Shown piece by piece: positions 32,976-41,993 of a DNA stretch of 64,000 bases. The position numbers and the translations under genes were made by a program. Below the pieces are notes generated by a model, which was not told the DNA's origin, did no database searches, and worked only from the letters and a program-made list of their open reading frames with translations. The first letter of the stretch is position 1. Each line of letters starts with the position of its first letter. This DNA is from Prevotellaceae bacterium UBA4359 (GTDB lineage Bacteria; Bacteroidota; Bacteroidia; Bacteroidales; Bacteroidaceae), in assembly GCA_002393555.1 (NCBI GenBank), contig DGSP01000025.1, positions 52,917 to 116,916 on the forward strand, read 5' to 3'.

Positions 32976-33938
32976 TTATCTATTCTTATAATATATGACC
33001 AACGTCAATAATACACCCACAGGTGCCATCAGAATCGTCAAAAACTTCAAAGGAGAGTTCCTCAACCAATCTTTATCCTTCGAAATTATACATGCACTGA
33101 CATAATGCGCACAAAGACGTAATTTGTTTGCCAAACTATTATGTCTCAACTTCATGGACATTATGCGGTGCTTTGCATAACTCTTAGGGCTATTCATGTA
33201 TTGTCGCCAAATGCCTTGACTCATTGAGTCTTTTCCAACCTGATACTCAACCCAACAAAGATTGTCATTGATGACAAGCATCGGATAGCGATCAAGAACC
33301 TGCATCATCATATACCATGGATTGAAATTTTTCTCTCCTTCAAAACCCTCCATCGGTGCCACCTTCTTCATCAAATCCGTCCGCATCACCTCCTTGGTGT
33401 CACCAGGATGTTTTAGATCCATTTCATTACATTCCAGAAGTTCATCAGGGAAGTACCCACCAATTGGTTTTCCATCCACCACATTGAAATCAAGCCCAAG
33501 GATACCACAATAGTCCTTTTCCACAGGTCTCGATTTCCATACACTCACAATCTTCTCAACTGCATCATCGGGCATATAATCATCGCTATCAATACAAACA
33601 CAAAGTTCTGTCTTGATCGTTGTATATGCCACATTATATCCCGTGTAAAGTCCTCCATTAGGTTTGTAAACGTATTCTATCTTAAATTGAGAGGTTCTTA
33701 TCACAAAATGGTTCTCATCTTCACCATCAAGTTTTCTTCCCATCCAATCAAAACACAATCCTTTTTCGACAGTCTTCCCACCAAGACTCTCCACCCATTC
33801 CCTTGAACCATCTGTGCTTCCGTCATCAATAATCAACCAATCAAAATCGTCACATGTTTGACGGCACAAAGACTCATACGTTCGAGGTAACGTATGTTTC
33901 CGATTATATGTTGGAGTAAATATGGTTATAGTTTTCAT
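32976..33938 (-). CDS. Glycosyltransferase family 2
   Basis: 320 residues. GT-A N-terminus ITIFTPTYNRKHTLPRTYES, DDGSTDGSREW, and the metal-binding CVCIDSDDYMPDD (DxD). The C-terminus has hydrophobic segments (KFLTILMAPVGVLLTLVIYY) that probably tether it to the membrane. Related in layout to the GT2 at 40129-41025. Donor unknown. Confidence 0.9.
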   Translation of the reverse strand: MKTITIFTPTYNRKHTLPRTYESLCRQTCDDFDWLIIDDGSTDGSREWVESLGGKTVEKGLCFDWMGRKLDGEDENHFVIRTSQFKIEYVYKPNGGLYTGYNVAYTTIKTELCVCIDSDDYMPDDAVEKIVSVWKSRPVEKDYCGILGLDFNVVDGKPIGGYFPDELLECNEMDLKHPGDTKEVMRTDLMKKVAPMEGFEGEKNFNPWYMMMQVLDRYPMLVINDNLCWVEYQVGKDSMSQGIWRQYMNSPKSYAKHRIMSMKLRHNSLANKLRLCAHYVSACIISKDKDWLRNSPLKFLTILMAPVGVLLTLVIYYKNR

Positions 33939-33968
33939 TTAGTCACTAAAGAACATCTTATCAACACC

Positions 33969-35171
33969 CTATCCTAATGTACCCATAAAATACATAATCA
34001 TCGTGAACCCCATGTGAGCCATCAATATCAGCCCCGCCTTCTTATCTTGATCCTCCCAAATATGCAAACGTATGACACCATACGCTAACACCAAAGGATA
34101 AATAAACCAACTCAAATATGCAAAACGATTCGAGAAAGCAGCCTTAATTACCATCACCCAAAATGCATTAGTCAGCAAATACACTATTGATATTACATTG
34201 AAGACCCGCATGCTTTGAGCGTCAGCAAGAAGGCCTGCACCATACACACCGCTTTCCTCTTCTTCCAAGGTTTTTCCTCCCCCTATCGACTCACGTTTCT
34301 TATCTATACATTTCTGCACGTACCAAATCAACCACACAGGCATTGCACTATACAACAAAAAGTCCCATCGGAAACCCGTATGAGAGAAGTTACCATATTT
34401 AGCATTGTCTCCAGACATATATGCCTCTGCACGGTCATCAAATCCCATACTCATAAAGAAATTGGAAATCGGTCCTCCTGCCACCAAAGACAGAGGAACA
34501 CTCACCAACCAAAACATTAAAGCAATCTTCGGTTTCTTAATGAAGAACAATGCACCAACCAAGGCTGCGATAGGAAGCAATGTACTTTTGTGAATACCCA
34601 ATGCCAAGAAACACATAACCGCTGTAACAAAATAGTTCTTATCTTTCGCAGCAAATACAATTGCCAAAGTTACGATTGAGCATGCTAAACCATTACGGAT
34701 GCCATTTACGCCATATGTAAAGACAGAAAATGCACTCAAGCCAAATAGCATCGCCAACCAAGCATTTTCCCAAAGCGCCTTTTTATATGCCCAGAACATC
34801 AGTCCTAAATAGCCTATCTCTATAATTAAGAAATACACATTCACCGAAAACCCCATGGAGCGGCACCAAGTCCGGAACAAAGCAAACAGCCATTCCTTAT
34901 GATAATCTATTTCACCAAATATCGGCAAGGTTCTCGCATAAGTTGCAGCATAATTAACTGTATCTCCAAATCTATAGTTCACAGGCCTAAGACCGATAAT
35001 AATAATGTATACGCATATCATTATTAGTGCTGGCGCCATCGAGTTTTTACTCAACAATTTATCACAATTATTTGAACCAGAATAATTGAAAAAAGTAAAT
35101 ATGCATATTAAGAATGTCACCCAATAAAACATCTGGATGATCAATTCCGCAGGTATTGGTATCGCAGTCAT
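33969..35171 (-). CDS. EpsG-family membrane protein, probable polysaccharide polymerase
   Basis: 400 residues with about ten or more transmembrane segments. The EpsG signature region is visible: GLRPVNYRFGDTVNYAATYA, then the periplasmic-loop-like YHKEWLFALFRTWCRSMGFS, then GVNGIRNGLACSIVTLAI. EpsG proteins are regarded as Wzy-type polymerases. Its presence alongside a Wzm/Wzt transporter is unusual. The start overlaps the GT32 stop by one base. Confidence 0.82.
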   Translation of the reverse strand: MTAIPIPAELIIQMFYWVTFLICIFTFFNYSGSNNCDKLLSKNSMAPALIMICVYIIIIGLRPVNYRFGDTVNYAATYARTLPIFGEIDYHKEWLFALFRTWCRSMGFSVNVYFLIIEIGYLGLMFWAYKKALWENAWLAMLFGLSAFSVFTYGVNGIRNGLACSIVTLAIVFAAKDKNYFVTAVMCFLALGIHKSTLLPIAALVGALFFIKKPKIALMFWLVSVPLSLVAGGPISNFFMSMGFDDRAEAYMSGDNAKYGNFSHTGFRWDFLLYSAMPVWLIWYVQKCIDKKRESIGGGKTLEEEESGVYGAGLLADAQSMRVFNVISIVYLLTNAFWVMVIKAAFSNRFAYLSWFIYPLVLAYGVIRLHIWEDQDKKAGLILMAHMGFTMIMYFMGTLG

Positions 35172-35875
35172 TAATAAATCTTCATGAATTTGTTCAATAT
35201 TCTATGCAATGGTCTTGTCAATTTCATCTTCCATGCAGCCTTTTTCCCGTGAGGAGATTTACTAAACCAATGGATGGAGATGGTATTTGTTGTCTTGCTC
35301 AGTTCCCCCGTTGCATCACGGAATGGACACATATAGTCAATAGGTAAAATCACAGCATCAGAAATCTCCTGTTTGGTTCCGTCTTGTTGCAATCCGAATG
35401 GCAACAATGCTTTCGTGTTCAACTGCGGACATCCTTGCATCCGTTCATACATATATTCCCCATCTACCACCAGACCATCGTATTGACTCAACATAGCCCT
35501 CACCGCAGGATGATGTGCCTCCGCCGCAAATCCCAAGCCTGTATTCAAATAATCTGGAGTTTCCCAACCAAAATAGGCTCGATGTGACTCCAACAGATCA
35601 ACTGGCTTCTTCACCACCTCCACATCCGTATCAAAATACAATCCGCCCTCACGTTCAACCACATAAAGCCTCACAAAATCGCTCAAATATGCCCATTGCT
35701 GATGCTCATAACAGTATTTCGTGTATGGGGTTGCATTGATATCGAAGTTCTGCTCATTCCATTCCTTAATTTCATAGTCAGGAAAAAACTTTTCCCAACT
35801 CGCCTTACACTTCTGTGCCAATTTAGGTAACGGCTTTCCCCCAAACCAACAATAATGTATGATTTTAGGAATCAT
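35171..35875 (-). CDS. GT32-family glycosyltransferase
   Basis: 234 residues from MIPKIIHYCWFGGKPLPKLA, the canonical N-terminus of GT32 (Och1-like, DXD) enzymes; a longer frame to 35953 would run into the neighbouring ATPase gene and is rejected. The catalytic region AYLSDFVRLYVVEREGGLYF is followed by DTDVEV (DxD). Such enzymes commonly add hexoses in capsule loci. A copy of the 22-bp repeat flanking the ATPase gene lies 5 bp upstream of the ATG. Confidence 0.88.
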   Translation of the reverse strand: MIPKIIHYCWFGGKPLPKLAQKCKASWEKFFPDYEIKEWNEQNFDINATPYTKYCYEHQQWAYLSDFVRLYVVEREGGLYFDTDVEVVKKPVDLLESHRAYFGWETPDYLNTGLGFAAEAHHPAVRAMLSQYDGLVVDGEYMYERMQGCPQLNTKALLPFGLQQDGTKQEISDAVILPIDYMCPFRDATGELSKTTNTISIHWFSKSPHGKKAAWKMKLTRPLHRILNKFMKIY

Positions 35876-35880
35876 GTTTC

Positions 35881-35902
35881 CCCACAGATTACTCGGATGA
35901 AC
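35881..35902. repeat. 22-bp direct repeat, copy 1, flanking the ATPase gene
   Basis: The core CACAGATTACTCGGATGAAC is repeated in the same orientation at 37178-37199 with one mismatch (G versus A). The pair brackets the ATPase gene and its promoter exactly. Confidence 0.8.
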
Positions 35903-35934
35903 CAGATGCTGGATTATACAAAGTACTATTTGAA

Positions 35935-37065
35935 CTATAGCCTCTCCATCCAATGTGAAAAGAACACGTCACTAACAGTATATGTCGTACCATTCAGCCC
36001 TACATCATCGTTTAATAATCCTTTTTCAACAAGTGCTTCTGCTAATCGCCGCGACACAGAAGGGGATCCTATCTTATTGCGTTTCAGGAATGCAGATGCT
36101 GTTATCTGCCTGACGCTACCTTCTTTTGCCACTGCTATCAGATAGTTCCACTGCTTGTCTGTTAGCATTTGACGATATTGAAGATAGACAGCCTCCCCCT
36201 GTCTCATTAACTGTTCACACGAAACCTTTACTACGTCAAGAGTGACATCCTCATCACCATTGGCAAAGATAGTATGACAAAGTTGTTGAGTATAATAGGT
36301 ATGACGCCTGGTCCATTCCAAGATGAACTGGATAGCATCATCGCCAATTTTTCGCCCATTTACATTAAACAGGTGACGTATGAATTGAGTATATGCCGTT
36401 TCTGAAATCTTTTCTAAGGAGATAAACGTTGTGCTGGAATAAAACGGTTTCTTTTCGTTAGCAAAAATATCAGCCATCAGGTGTTTCTTACTTCCACAGA
36501 AAATGAAGGTCAGATTCTGAGTCTGTTGAATATAGGAGCGCAACAAGGCTTCCATGTTTTTTTCAGGATAATCACGAATCTGCTGAAATTCATCGATAGC
36601 CACAATGACAGGAACCTCTTGTGCATCAAGAAAATCGAACAAGCCACGTAAGGTATATTCCTTTTCATGCATTGTCTGATAAGCAATCTGCAACTGTGGT
36701 TCACCTGTAATTGTGTCAAATGAAAGTTGTGGACGTAAAGACTTGATAAATGAAATCAACTTTTCTCCGATGGAAGATTTTGGTTGAAACGCTTTCATCG
36801 CTGCTTCCGCCAATAACTTAATGAAATCATCAATCGAGCGCGAAGCATAGATGTCCACATAAATAGTTTGTCGGTTCAGTCCCGTTTCATGAAGCTCATC
36901 AAACAGGCGAAGTATTAGCCCCGTCTTTCCCATACGCCGTTGAGAAATGAGTGTCATGTCTGTGTGATTGATGCATCCCTGCACCATCAACCGCAATTCT
37001 TTTTCACGATCACAAAATAAATCTTTTGATTCGTATGGTTTGATTACAAACGGATTCTTCATCAT
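35935..37065 (-). CDS. AAA+ ATPase of the archaeal-type ATPase_2 family with C-terminal winged helix
   Basis: 376 residues. Walker A in LISQRRMGKTGLILRL (about 40-55), Walker B in VPVIVAIDEFQQI (about 155), sensor-like LTFIFCGSKKHL. The C-terminal about 80 residues (QWNYLIAVAKEGSVRQITAS, GSPSVSRRLAEALVEKGLL) form a winged helix. Such STAND/ATPase_2 proteins are abundant single-gene units in Bacteroidales; their role is not established, although NTP-dependent switching or DNA interaction is likely. It has no role in sugar chemistry, carries its own promoter, and is bracketed by direct repeats, so it looks like an insertion into the operon. Confidence 0.85.
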   Translation of the reverse strand: MMKNPFVIKPYESKDLFCDREKELRLMVQGCINHTDMTLISQRRMGKTGLILRLFDELHETGLNRQTIYVDIYASRSIDDFIKLLAEAAMKAFQPKSSIGEKLISFIKSLRPQLSFDTITGEPQLQIAYQTMHEKEYTLRGLFDFLDAQEVPVIVAIDEFQQIRDYPEKNMEALLRSYIQQTQNLTFIFCGSKKHLMADIFANEKKPFYSSTTFISLEKISETAYTQFIRHLFNVNGRKIGDDAIQFILEWTRRHTYYTQQLCHTIFANGDEDVTLDVVKVSCEQLMRQGEAVYLQYRQMLTDKQWNYLIAVAKEGSVRQITASAFLKRNKIGSPSVSRRLAEALVEKGLLNDDVGLNGTTYTVSDVFFSHWMERL

Positions 37066-37087
37066 ATTATTCTTTGTAATTAGGTTA

Positions 37088-37119
37088 CAAAGATACGGGC
37101 CTTATCGATATTACACAAA
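37088..37119 (-). promoter_or_regulatory. Consensus promoter for the ATPase gene
   Basis: On the minus strand TTTG (37119-37116), a 20-bp spacer, then TATCTTTG (37095-37088) match the Bacteroidota -33/-7 promoter, 22 bp upstream of the ATG. The -33 box is part of a palindromic element. Confidence 0.7.
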
Positions 37120-37142
37120 ATGTGTAACACAAAATGTGTAAT
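37111..37142. promoter_or_regulatory. Tandem palindromic operator-like sites
   Basis: ACACAAAATGTGT, a near-perfect 13-bp dyad, occurs at 37113-37125 and 37127-37139, 14 bp apart. The first copy covers the -33 element of the ATPase promoter and is extended to TTACACAAAATGTGTAA. Tandem dyads over a promoter suggest a repressor site, possibly for the ATPase's own winged-helix domain. Confidence 0.5.
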
Positions 37143-37177
37143 ACTCTTGGCTTTTTCTCCCGCATATCTCCTTTTCT

Positions 37178-37199
37178 CCCACAGATTACTCAGATGAAC
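37178..37199. repeat. 22-bp direct repeat, copy 2, flanking the ATPase gene
   Basis: Same sequence as 35881-35902 apart from one base (core CACAGATTACTCAGATGAAC). It lies 22 bp downstream of the acetyltransferase stop at 37222. Confidence 0.8.
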
Positions 37200-37221
37200 A
37201 CGGATTTAAGTGCAGGGGCTA

Positions 37222-37755
37222 TCATTTAATCCCCAATTCTTGCTTATTTGTTACCACACTTCCATCAGGGACCTCCCTGCGTATTATACATCCGGCTCCA
37301 ATCACACAATTCTTTCCAATACATGCCCCCTTCAAAATGATTACATCAGAAGCAATCCAACAGTTATCACCTATCAAGATGGGGGCAGTGGTAAGTGCAC
37401 TATCAACACCTGTTTCTGCTGAATACTTGTGGTTGTTATCAAAAATTTTCACACCTGGGCCAAACATACAATGTTTTCCGATGGTAACATGCTCATGTGC
37501 ACTAATCATACAATAGCGGTTGAAATAAGTACCCTCACCTATCTCCAACACCCCTTTACCATGCACTTCAAAATCACAATATGCAGCAAACTCACAATTT
37601 CTGCCCACTCGAATCATACCACGTTGAAAAACTTTCAGTGCACACAACGGACTGACACGTTGCATCCAATGTACATCAAAGCGATTCCAATGCACCAACT
37701 TGTTCAGGGCAATACGCCACACATTATAGAAAATCAGAAACAATGCACGTATCAT
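37222..37755 (-). CDS. Hexapeptide-repeat (left-handed beta-helix) O-acetyltransferase
   Basis: 177 residues. Isoleucine-patch hexapeptides run through VLEIGEGTYFNRYCMISAHE, VTIGKHCMFGPGVKI, ILIGDNCWIASDVIILKGAC and IGKNCVIGAGCIIRREVPDG. The loop DNNHKYS holds the likely catalytic His. This is the layout of the serine/maltose acetyltransferase group (WbbJ-like), which O-acetylates sugars using acetyl-CoA. Overlaps the upstream GT4 stop by 4 nt. Confidence 0.9.
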   Translation of the reverse strand: MIRALFLIFYNVWRIALNKLVHWNRFDVHWMQRVSPLCALKVFQRGMIRVGRNCEFAAYCDFEVHGKGVLEIGEGTYFNRYCMISAHEHVTIGKHCMFGPGVKIFDNNHKYSAETGVDSALTTAPILIGDNCWIASDVIILKGACIGKNCVIGAGCIIRREVPDGSVVTNKQELGIK

Positions 37756-38972
37756 GCCCCTGCCAACTGATAAATCTTTTCAATCTCCGCCTCATTACCA
37801 TAGTCATGAGACCACAAATAGCCAACAATTCTGTCCTGCAGCCCATTGTCTCCAATAAAGGTCGCGATACCTTTGGCACAATCGTCTATCTCCATCGGAA
37901 CAATCACGCCATCCACTCCACTGTGAATCTGGGATGCAGCCGTCGGATAATTCGACACCACCACAGGCTTACACAATATTTGGGCCTCCCGCACCGTAAT
38001 AGACTTCCCTTCATAGCGGCTGGGCTGTACATAGACATCACAAGCCTTGATATACGGGTATGGATTGGCACGTTTGCCCAAAATCGTCACGTACTCCTGC
38101 ATTCCCTCTTCCTCAATATTCTCCACAATTTTTCTTTCATCACCAAGCCCTATGATGTACCAATGCACTCGAGAAGGTTGTTCCGATGCAGAAAGAATCT
38201 CCTGAATCCTACGGCAAATCGTTCCCACTTGGTCAAACCGCTTTTGATAACTGAATCTACCAATTGACAACAAATTGACACAATCTTCTTTCTGAAGCAT
38301 ATCTGTCGGGGCGAACTCATCTGCTCTTTTGCGAATGAAAGACGGACAAAGAATATTTTCTATCGGTATAATTTTTTCTTTCAGCGTCGGGAATGTCTCC
38401 ACAAATTTCTTCCCTACCTCATCACTAATAGTTGCAATATGGTCAAGCCGCTCCCATACAGGTAATTCTCGTTTCACATCCACATACACTGTCGAATAGT
38501 CCGTATGAATCCATCCAACCTTTTTCTTCGCCTTCACTTTACTTAAAACATAATTGTGTGGCATCAAAAAGGATATCGCCAAGTCATACTCCACTTTTGG
38601 TTGAATCTTCGGCATAAACGGTTCCACACAGTCCGCGATTCTCGTAAAAATACGAATGTCATCCTTCCCCTTTGGTACAGGACTTCGATTCACCGTTTTC
38701 TTTGCCCACCATCGTCCCAAAGCCACACCTAAGTTACCTGATTTCAAACATTCTTTTATAGGTCGTTCTATTGTCTTATAAGTGGTCACCTCAGGCAACA
38801 AACGGACCTTACCCTTTGGAATATATTGCATCAATTCCCCTCGATGGTCGTAGATGAACACGTCCACATCCACCCTATTGGGGTCAACGCTCTGCAGAAG
38901 CCCGAGCAGAGCACTTTCTGCTCCCCCCAACTCCATATAGTGCATCAATATCAGAATCCGTGGTTTCTTCAT
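37752..38972 (-). CDS. Glycosyltransferase family 4
   Basis: 406 residues. N-terminus PRILILMHYMELGGAESALL (GGAE loop), donor-domain SIGRFSYQKRFDQV with Arg and Lys, and EX7E in SRYEGKSITVREAQILCKPV. An insertion of about 30 residues near position 100 (NRSPVPKGKDDIRIF) makes it slightly longer than its neighbours. Coupled by 4-nt overlaps to the pyruvyltransferase gene upstream and the acetyltransferase gene downstream. Confidence 0.9.
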   Translation of the reverse strand: MKKPRILILMHYMELGGAESALLGLLQSVDPNRVDVDVFIYDHRGELMQYIPKGKVRLLPEVTTYKTIERPIKECLKSGNLGVALGRWWAKKTVNRSPVPKGKDDIRIFTRIADCVEPFMPKIQPKVEYDLAISFLMPHNYVLSKVKAKKKVGWIHTDYSTVYVDVKRELPVWERLDHIATISDEVGKKFVETFPTLKEKIIPIENILCPSFIRKRADEFAPTDMLQKEDCVNLLSIGRFSYQKRFDQVGTICRRIQEILSASEQPSRVHWYIIGLGDERKIVENIEEEGMQEYVTILGKRANPYPYIKACDVYVQPSRYEGKSITVREAQILCKPVVVSNYPTAASQIHSGVDGVIVPMEIDDCAKGIATFIGDNGLQDRIVGYLWSHDYGNEAEIEKIYQLAGA

Positions 38973-40132
38973 CTTTCGTTCTTCGGCAAACCTAAAATGG
39001 ATTGAATCTGATACACCTTTCCTATATAATTGGACATCATCTTTGCATAATGCTCCTTAATATCCGCCTCATGATCCATCATCCACTGAAACCCTTTCAC
39101 CAATTCATTTTCATGTGTCAACGACTGCACTGGTAGTACATAATTTTCTTCTGTTCCAAAGATATCTTTTGCAATTCCTCGTGCTTTTACAGAATAGCCC
39201 ACCACCAAAGTCGGCACTTGTGTAGAATATGCCGCAATGCTGGCATGGGTTCGAGCAACCACCATAAATCGGCAACGAGCAATATAACCTTTCAGTTCCT
39301 CCGCATTATGGTCTTCAATCATGACCATCCTGCCTGTATCCTTAAACATTTCATATAGTTGCGATAGAGGCTTTCGGTCATCATTATGACTCCACACCAC
39401 ATGAGGTATCAGTGCCACCTGCATGTCGGTTTCATCGACAATATATCTCACCAGATTCACATAGTTCAGCAATGCCATACCTTGACTCTTTTCATACCCT
39501 ATAATCATAGGACTCACATTGATGCCCACTGTATTGCCTTCCACAAAGCCATCAGGCAAAGGTAAATCTTTTCTATCAAGCACAAAGGCTGGGTCTGGCA
39601 GCAGAAAGGTTTGTGTCAATCCCTTGGCCAATAGTGCCTCATACGTCAGTGATTCACGTGCCCAGATTTTATGGTAGCCACGCAAATCCTGTAACATCCG
39701 TTCATCTATATTGTCAGGTTCCACTGACGCTCCCCACAAAATGCGCTTTACTTTAGCCTTATCTAACAAATCATTAACCAAATATATATAAAGGGGATGG
39801 CCATAGCAATAATTATCACCGCCTATGCTAAAAAAATAATTTGCCGTTATCGATTCCTTTACAATGTGTTGAAAAACAAGTTCATCAAAAGCATTATTCT
39901 CTCCTCCAACATAAGTCTTAAAAAATGCTTTCAGATAATGAATACTGATTCTCTTTATCGGATGTACTGCTGCATCTATACAACAAATTTTGTCAAGTTC
40001 GACTCGTTTATCTTCTTCTACACAATTAGAATACAAAGTTGCATTACCATTCATCAATTTTATTGTACCGCGTACAATCGCCTCACAGCCATGATTTCCA
40101 CTTCCTCCATGAGGATACATAACATATGTCAT
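38969..40132 (-). CDS. Polysaccharide pyruvyl transferase family protein
   Basis: 387 residues. The N-terminus YVMYPHGGSGNHGCEAIVRG is the 'gn.Gd.a...g' pattern of PF04230, and the C-terminal half has RCRFMVVARTHASIAAYSTQ followed by VPTLVVGYSVKARGIA. The family adds ketal-linked pyruvate from phosphoenolpyruvate to sugars, giving negative charge; some members are CsaB-like. Overlaps both neighbours by 4 nt. The acceptor sugar is unknown. Confidence 0.88.
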   Translation of the reverse strand: MTYVMYPHGGSGNHGCEAIVRGTIKLMNGNATLYSNCVEEDKRVELDKICCIDAAVHPIKRISIHYLKAFFKTYVGGENNAFDELVFQHIVKESITANYFFSIGGDNYCYGHPLYIYLVNDLLDKAKVKRILWGASVEPDNIDERMLQDLRGYHKIWARESLTYEALLAKGLTQTFLLPDPAFVLDRKDLPLPDGFVEGNTVGINVSPMIIGYEKSQGMALLNYVNLVRYIVDETDMQVALIPHVVWSHNDDRKPLSQLYEMFKDTGRMVMIEDHNAEELKGYIARCRFMVVARTHASIAAYSTQVPTLVVGYSVKARGIAKDIFGTEENYVLPVQSLTHENELVKGFQWMMDHEADIKEHYAKMMSNYIGKVYQIQSILGLPKNER

Positions 40133-41025
40133 AGGTTCTTAAACAAATTTCTTCTTCTCATATAATATAAGTAGCCAACAGGCAACAATATATAAGCAGA
40201 AGTAGGATAACAAGTCTTTTTTAAATAAGAAAAATCATGTTTGAGAAAACAACAAACAAGAATCTCTCTTATCAGTTTATATCTCCTCAATAAAGATGTT
40301 GTATGCTTCAATTTTATATTAAACGCCATTGCTGTACCCATCAAATTTTTATAATACAATTTATTTCCTCCTTTTGTCAAGCCATCATTCAAATACTCGC
40401 ACACATATATTTTTTCATCATAATATCGAATCTTAAAGCCATCAAGCGCTATTTGATCCCAGACAACATCTTCTGGAGTAAATGTTTCATCATGCCACAC
40501 AGGGAACTCATATTTTTTCAATATCTCTGTTTTATAAATCTCTGCCATATCAGCCTGCAGCCGAAACTTTGTACGTTCGATATAAGTACAATCGACATAT
40601 GGATTTCCTCGAAAATTCGGTTCTATTATATAATCTCCGTTTTCCCTACATCGAATTCCAGATACCCCAGCAAAAGATCTATCACCTTCTATTTCCCCAC
40701 ACCATTTTTTCACCTTCTCTATCGCATCATCCACCAAATAATCATCAGAGTCTACAATAAAAAAGAAATCGTATTTCGCTAGTTTTACTGCTTGATTTAT
40801 TGCCCTTTGCTTTCCCCCATTCTTTTCAAGTCGAATATACCGGATTTCAAAAGGACAAGCTTCCTGCAACCAAGAACGACACAATTTATTTGTTTCATCA
40901 GAAGAATTGTCATCTATGACAATCCACTCGAAATCCCAACAAGTTTGATGCTTTAAGGATTCATACAATTTCGGCAAAATATAGCCCCTATTATATGTCG
41001 GAGTAAAAACTGTTATCATCGACAA
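40129..41025 (-). CDS. Glycosyltransferase family 2
   Basis: 298 residues, AT-rich gene. N-terminus ITVFTPTYNRGYILPKLYES, WIVIDDNSSDET, FFIVDSDDYLVDD (DxD metal site). Its architecture matches the GT2 at 32976-33938, including a hydrophobic C-terminal segment (SAYILLPVGYLYYM). Donor sugar unknown. Confidence 0.9.
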   Translation of the reverse strand: MSMITVFTPTYNRGYILPKLYESLKHQTCWDFEWIVIDDNSSDETNKLCRSWLQEACPFEIRYIRLEKNGGKQRAINQAVKLAKYDFFFIVDSDDYLVDDAIEKVKKWCGEIEGDRSFAGVSGIRCRENGDYIIEPNFRGNPYVDCTYIERTKFRLQADMAEIYKTEILKKYEFPVWHDETFTPEDVVWDQIALDGFKIRYYDEKIYVCEYLNDGLTKGGNKLYYKNLMGTAMAFNIKLKHTTSLLRRYKLIREILVCCFLKHDFSYLKKTCYPTSAYILLPVGYLYYMRRRNLFKNL

Positions 41026-41993
41026 AAAATCTTTTGCTTCATTTTTCCAAGCAGAGCATGCATATCATACCACTTATAAGTACATACAACCCTCGCTTTA
41101 TATATCCATGGACAATAAAGCAATTGTTTTGCAACACTTACATAATCCTTCCTTAAGACAGGATTTTGAATCGCACGCATCAATGTGATATATATCACAG
41201 GATGGTCTTTATAAAACTTCAGCACTGTCTTAACTGAATAACCATGAGCAAATAGTTCCCTTGTCACCAAAACAATTGACTCTATACATGCATAATGATG
41301 CAAAAAAGAATTTACCCCTTTATTCCCCAATGGCATAACAGTATTCAAAAGCCATAATCGGCTAAAGTAGGCATCAAATCGGCCAAGATTAAATGTATGA
41401 ACAGCAGAACTCTCCACCTGACGATAATGCATAAAAACAGAATTAACGACATTAACCCTTTTTGCAAATAAAAGGCATCGCAAAATGAAACTCAAATCTT
41501 CTGCATACTTCCGTGATGGTTCAAATTGGATGCCATACTGCTGAACGACGCTCCGTTTGACCACAAATGAGCCCATACATGCCCTTAAATCATCTTTCAA
41601 ATAGGCTAATGCATAATTGTCCGAGCAATGTATCTGGCTTCCAATTTGCATATCTCCAAGCACATAATCCCCGAAAATCATATCATTATCAGCAATACTC
41701 TCAAACATTGAAGACTCACACCAATCATCTGAGTCTATAAAATACAAATAATCTCCATTAGCACGTTCTATTCCCATATTACGAGCAATCGAAACGCCCG
41801 CATTCTTCTGATGAATAACGGTTATTCTACTATCTCTTGCAGCCCACTCGTCACACTTTTTTTCACTTCCATCATTACTACCATCATCCACCAAAAAACA
41901 TTCCCAATTCCCCATTGTTTGGTTTACGATGGAGGTAATACAATCATCCAGATATTCAACAGAATTATAGACGGGAACAATCACACTTATCAT
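41016..41993 (-). CDS. Glycosyltransferase family 2
   Basis: 325 residues. SVIVPVYNSVEYLDDCITSI, FLVDDGSNDGS, YLYFIDSDDWCES, the classical GT2 GT-A core. Overlaps the downstream GT2 by 10 nt and the upstream acyltransferase by 4 nt. The C-terminal half, mainly helical and basic, is typical of polysaccharide GT2s. Confidence 0.9.
   Translation of the reverse strand: MISVIVPVYNSVEYLDDCITSIVNQTMGNWECFLVDDGSNDGSEKKCDEWAARDSRITVIHQKNAGVSIARNMGIERANGDYLYFIDSDDWCESSMFESIADNDMIFGDYVLGDMQIGSQIHCSDNYALAYLKDDLRACMGSFVVKRSVVQQYGIQFEPSRKYAEDLSFILRCLLFAKRVNVVNSVFMHYRQVESSAVHTFNLGRFDAYFSRLWLLNTVMPLGNKGVNSFLHHYACIESIVLVTRELFAHGYSVKTVLKFYKDHPVIYITLMRAIQNPVLRKDYVSVAKQLLYCPWIYKARVVCTYKWYDMHALLGKMKQKIFCR

Noticed and set aside
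33969..35171. Wzx flippase
   Set aside because: It is polytopic, but the GLRP...GDTVNYA region and helix layout fit EpsG/Wzy-type polymerases, not MATE-like flippases with 12-14 helices.
35876..35953. Extended N-terminus of the GT32 gene
   Set aside because: The additional residues read through the 22-bp repeat and the end of the ATPase gene; GT32 proteins begin at MIPKIIHYCW.
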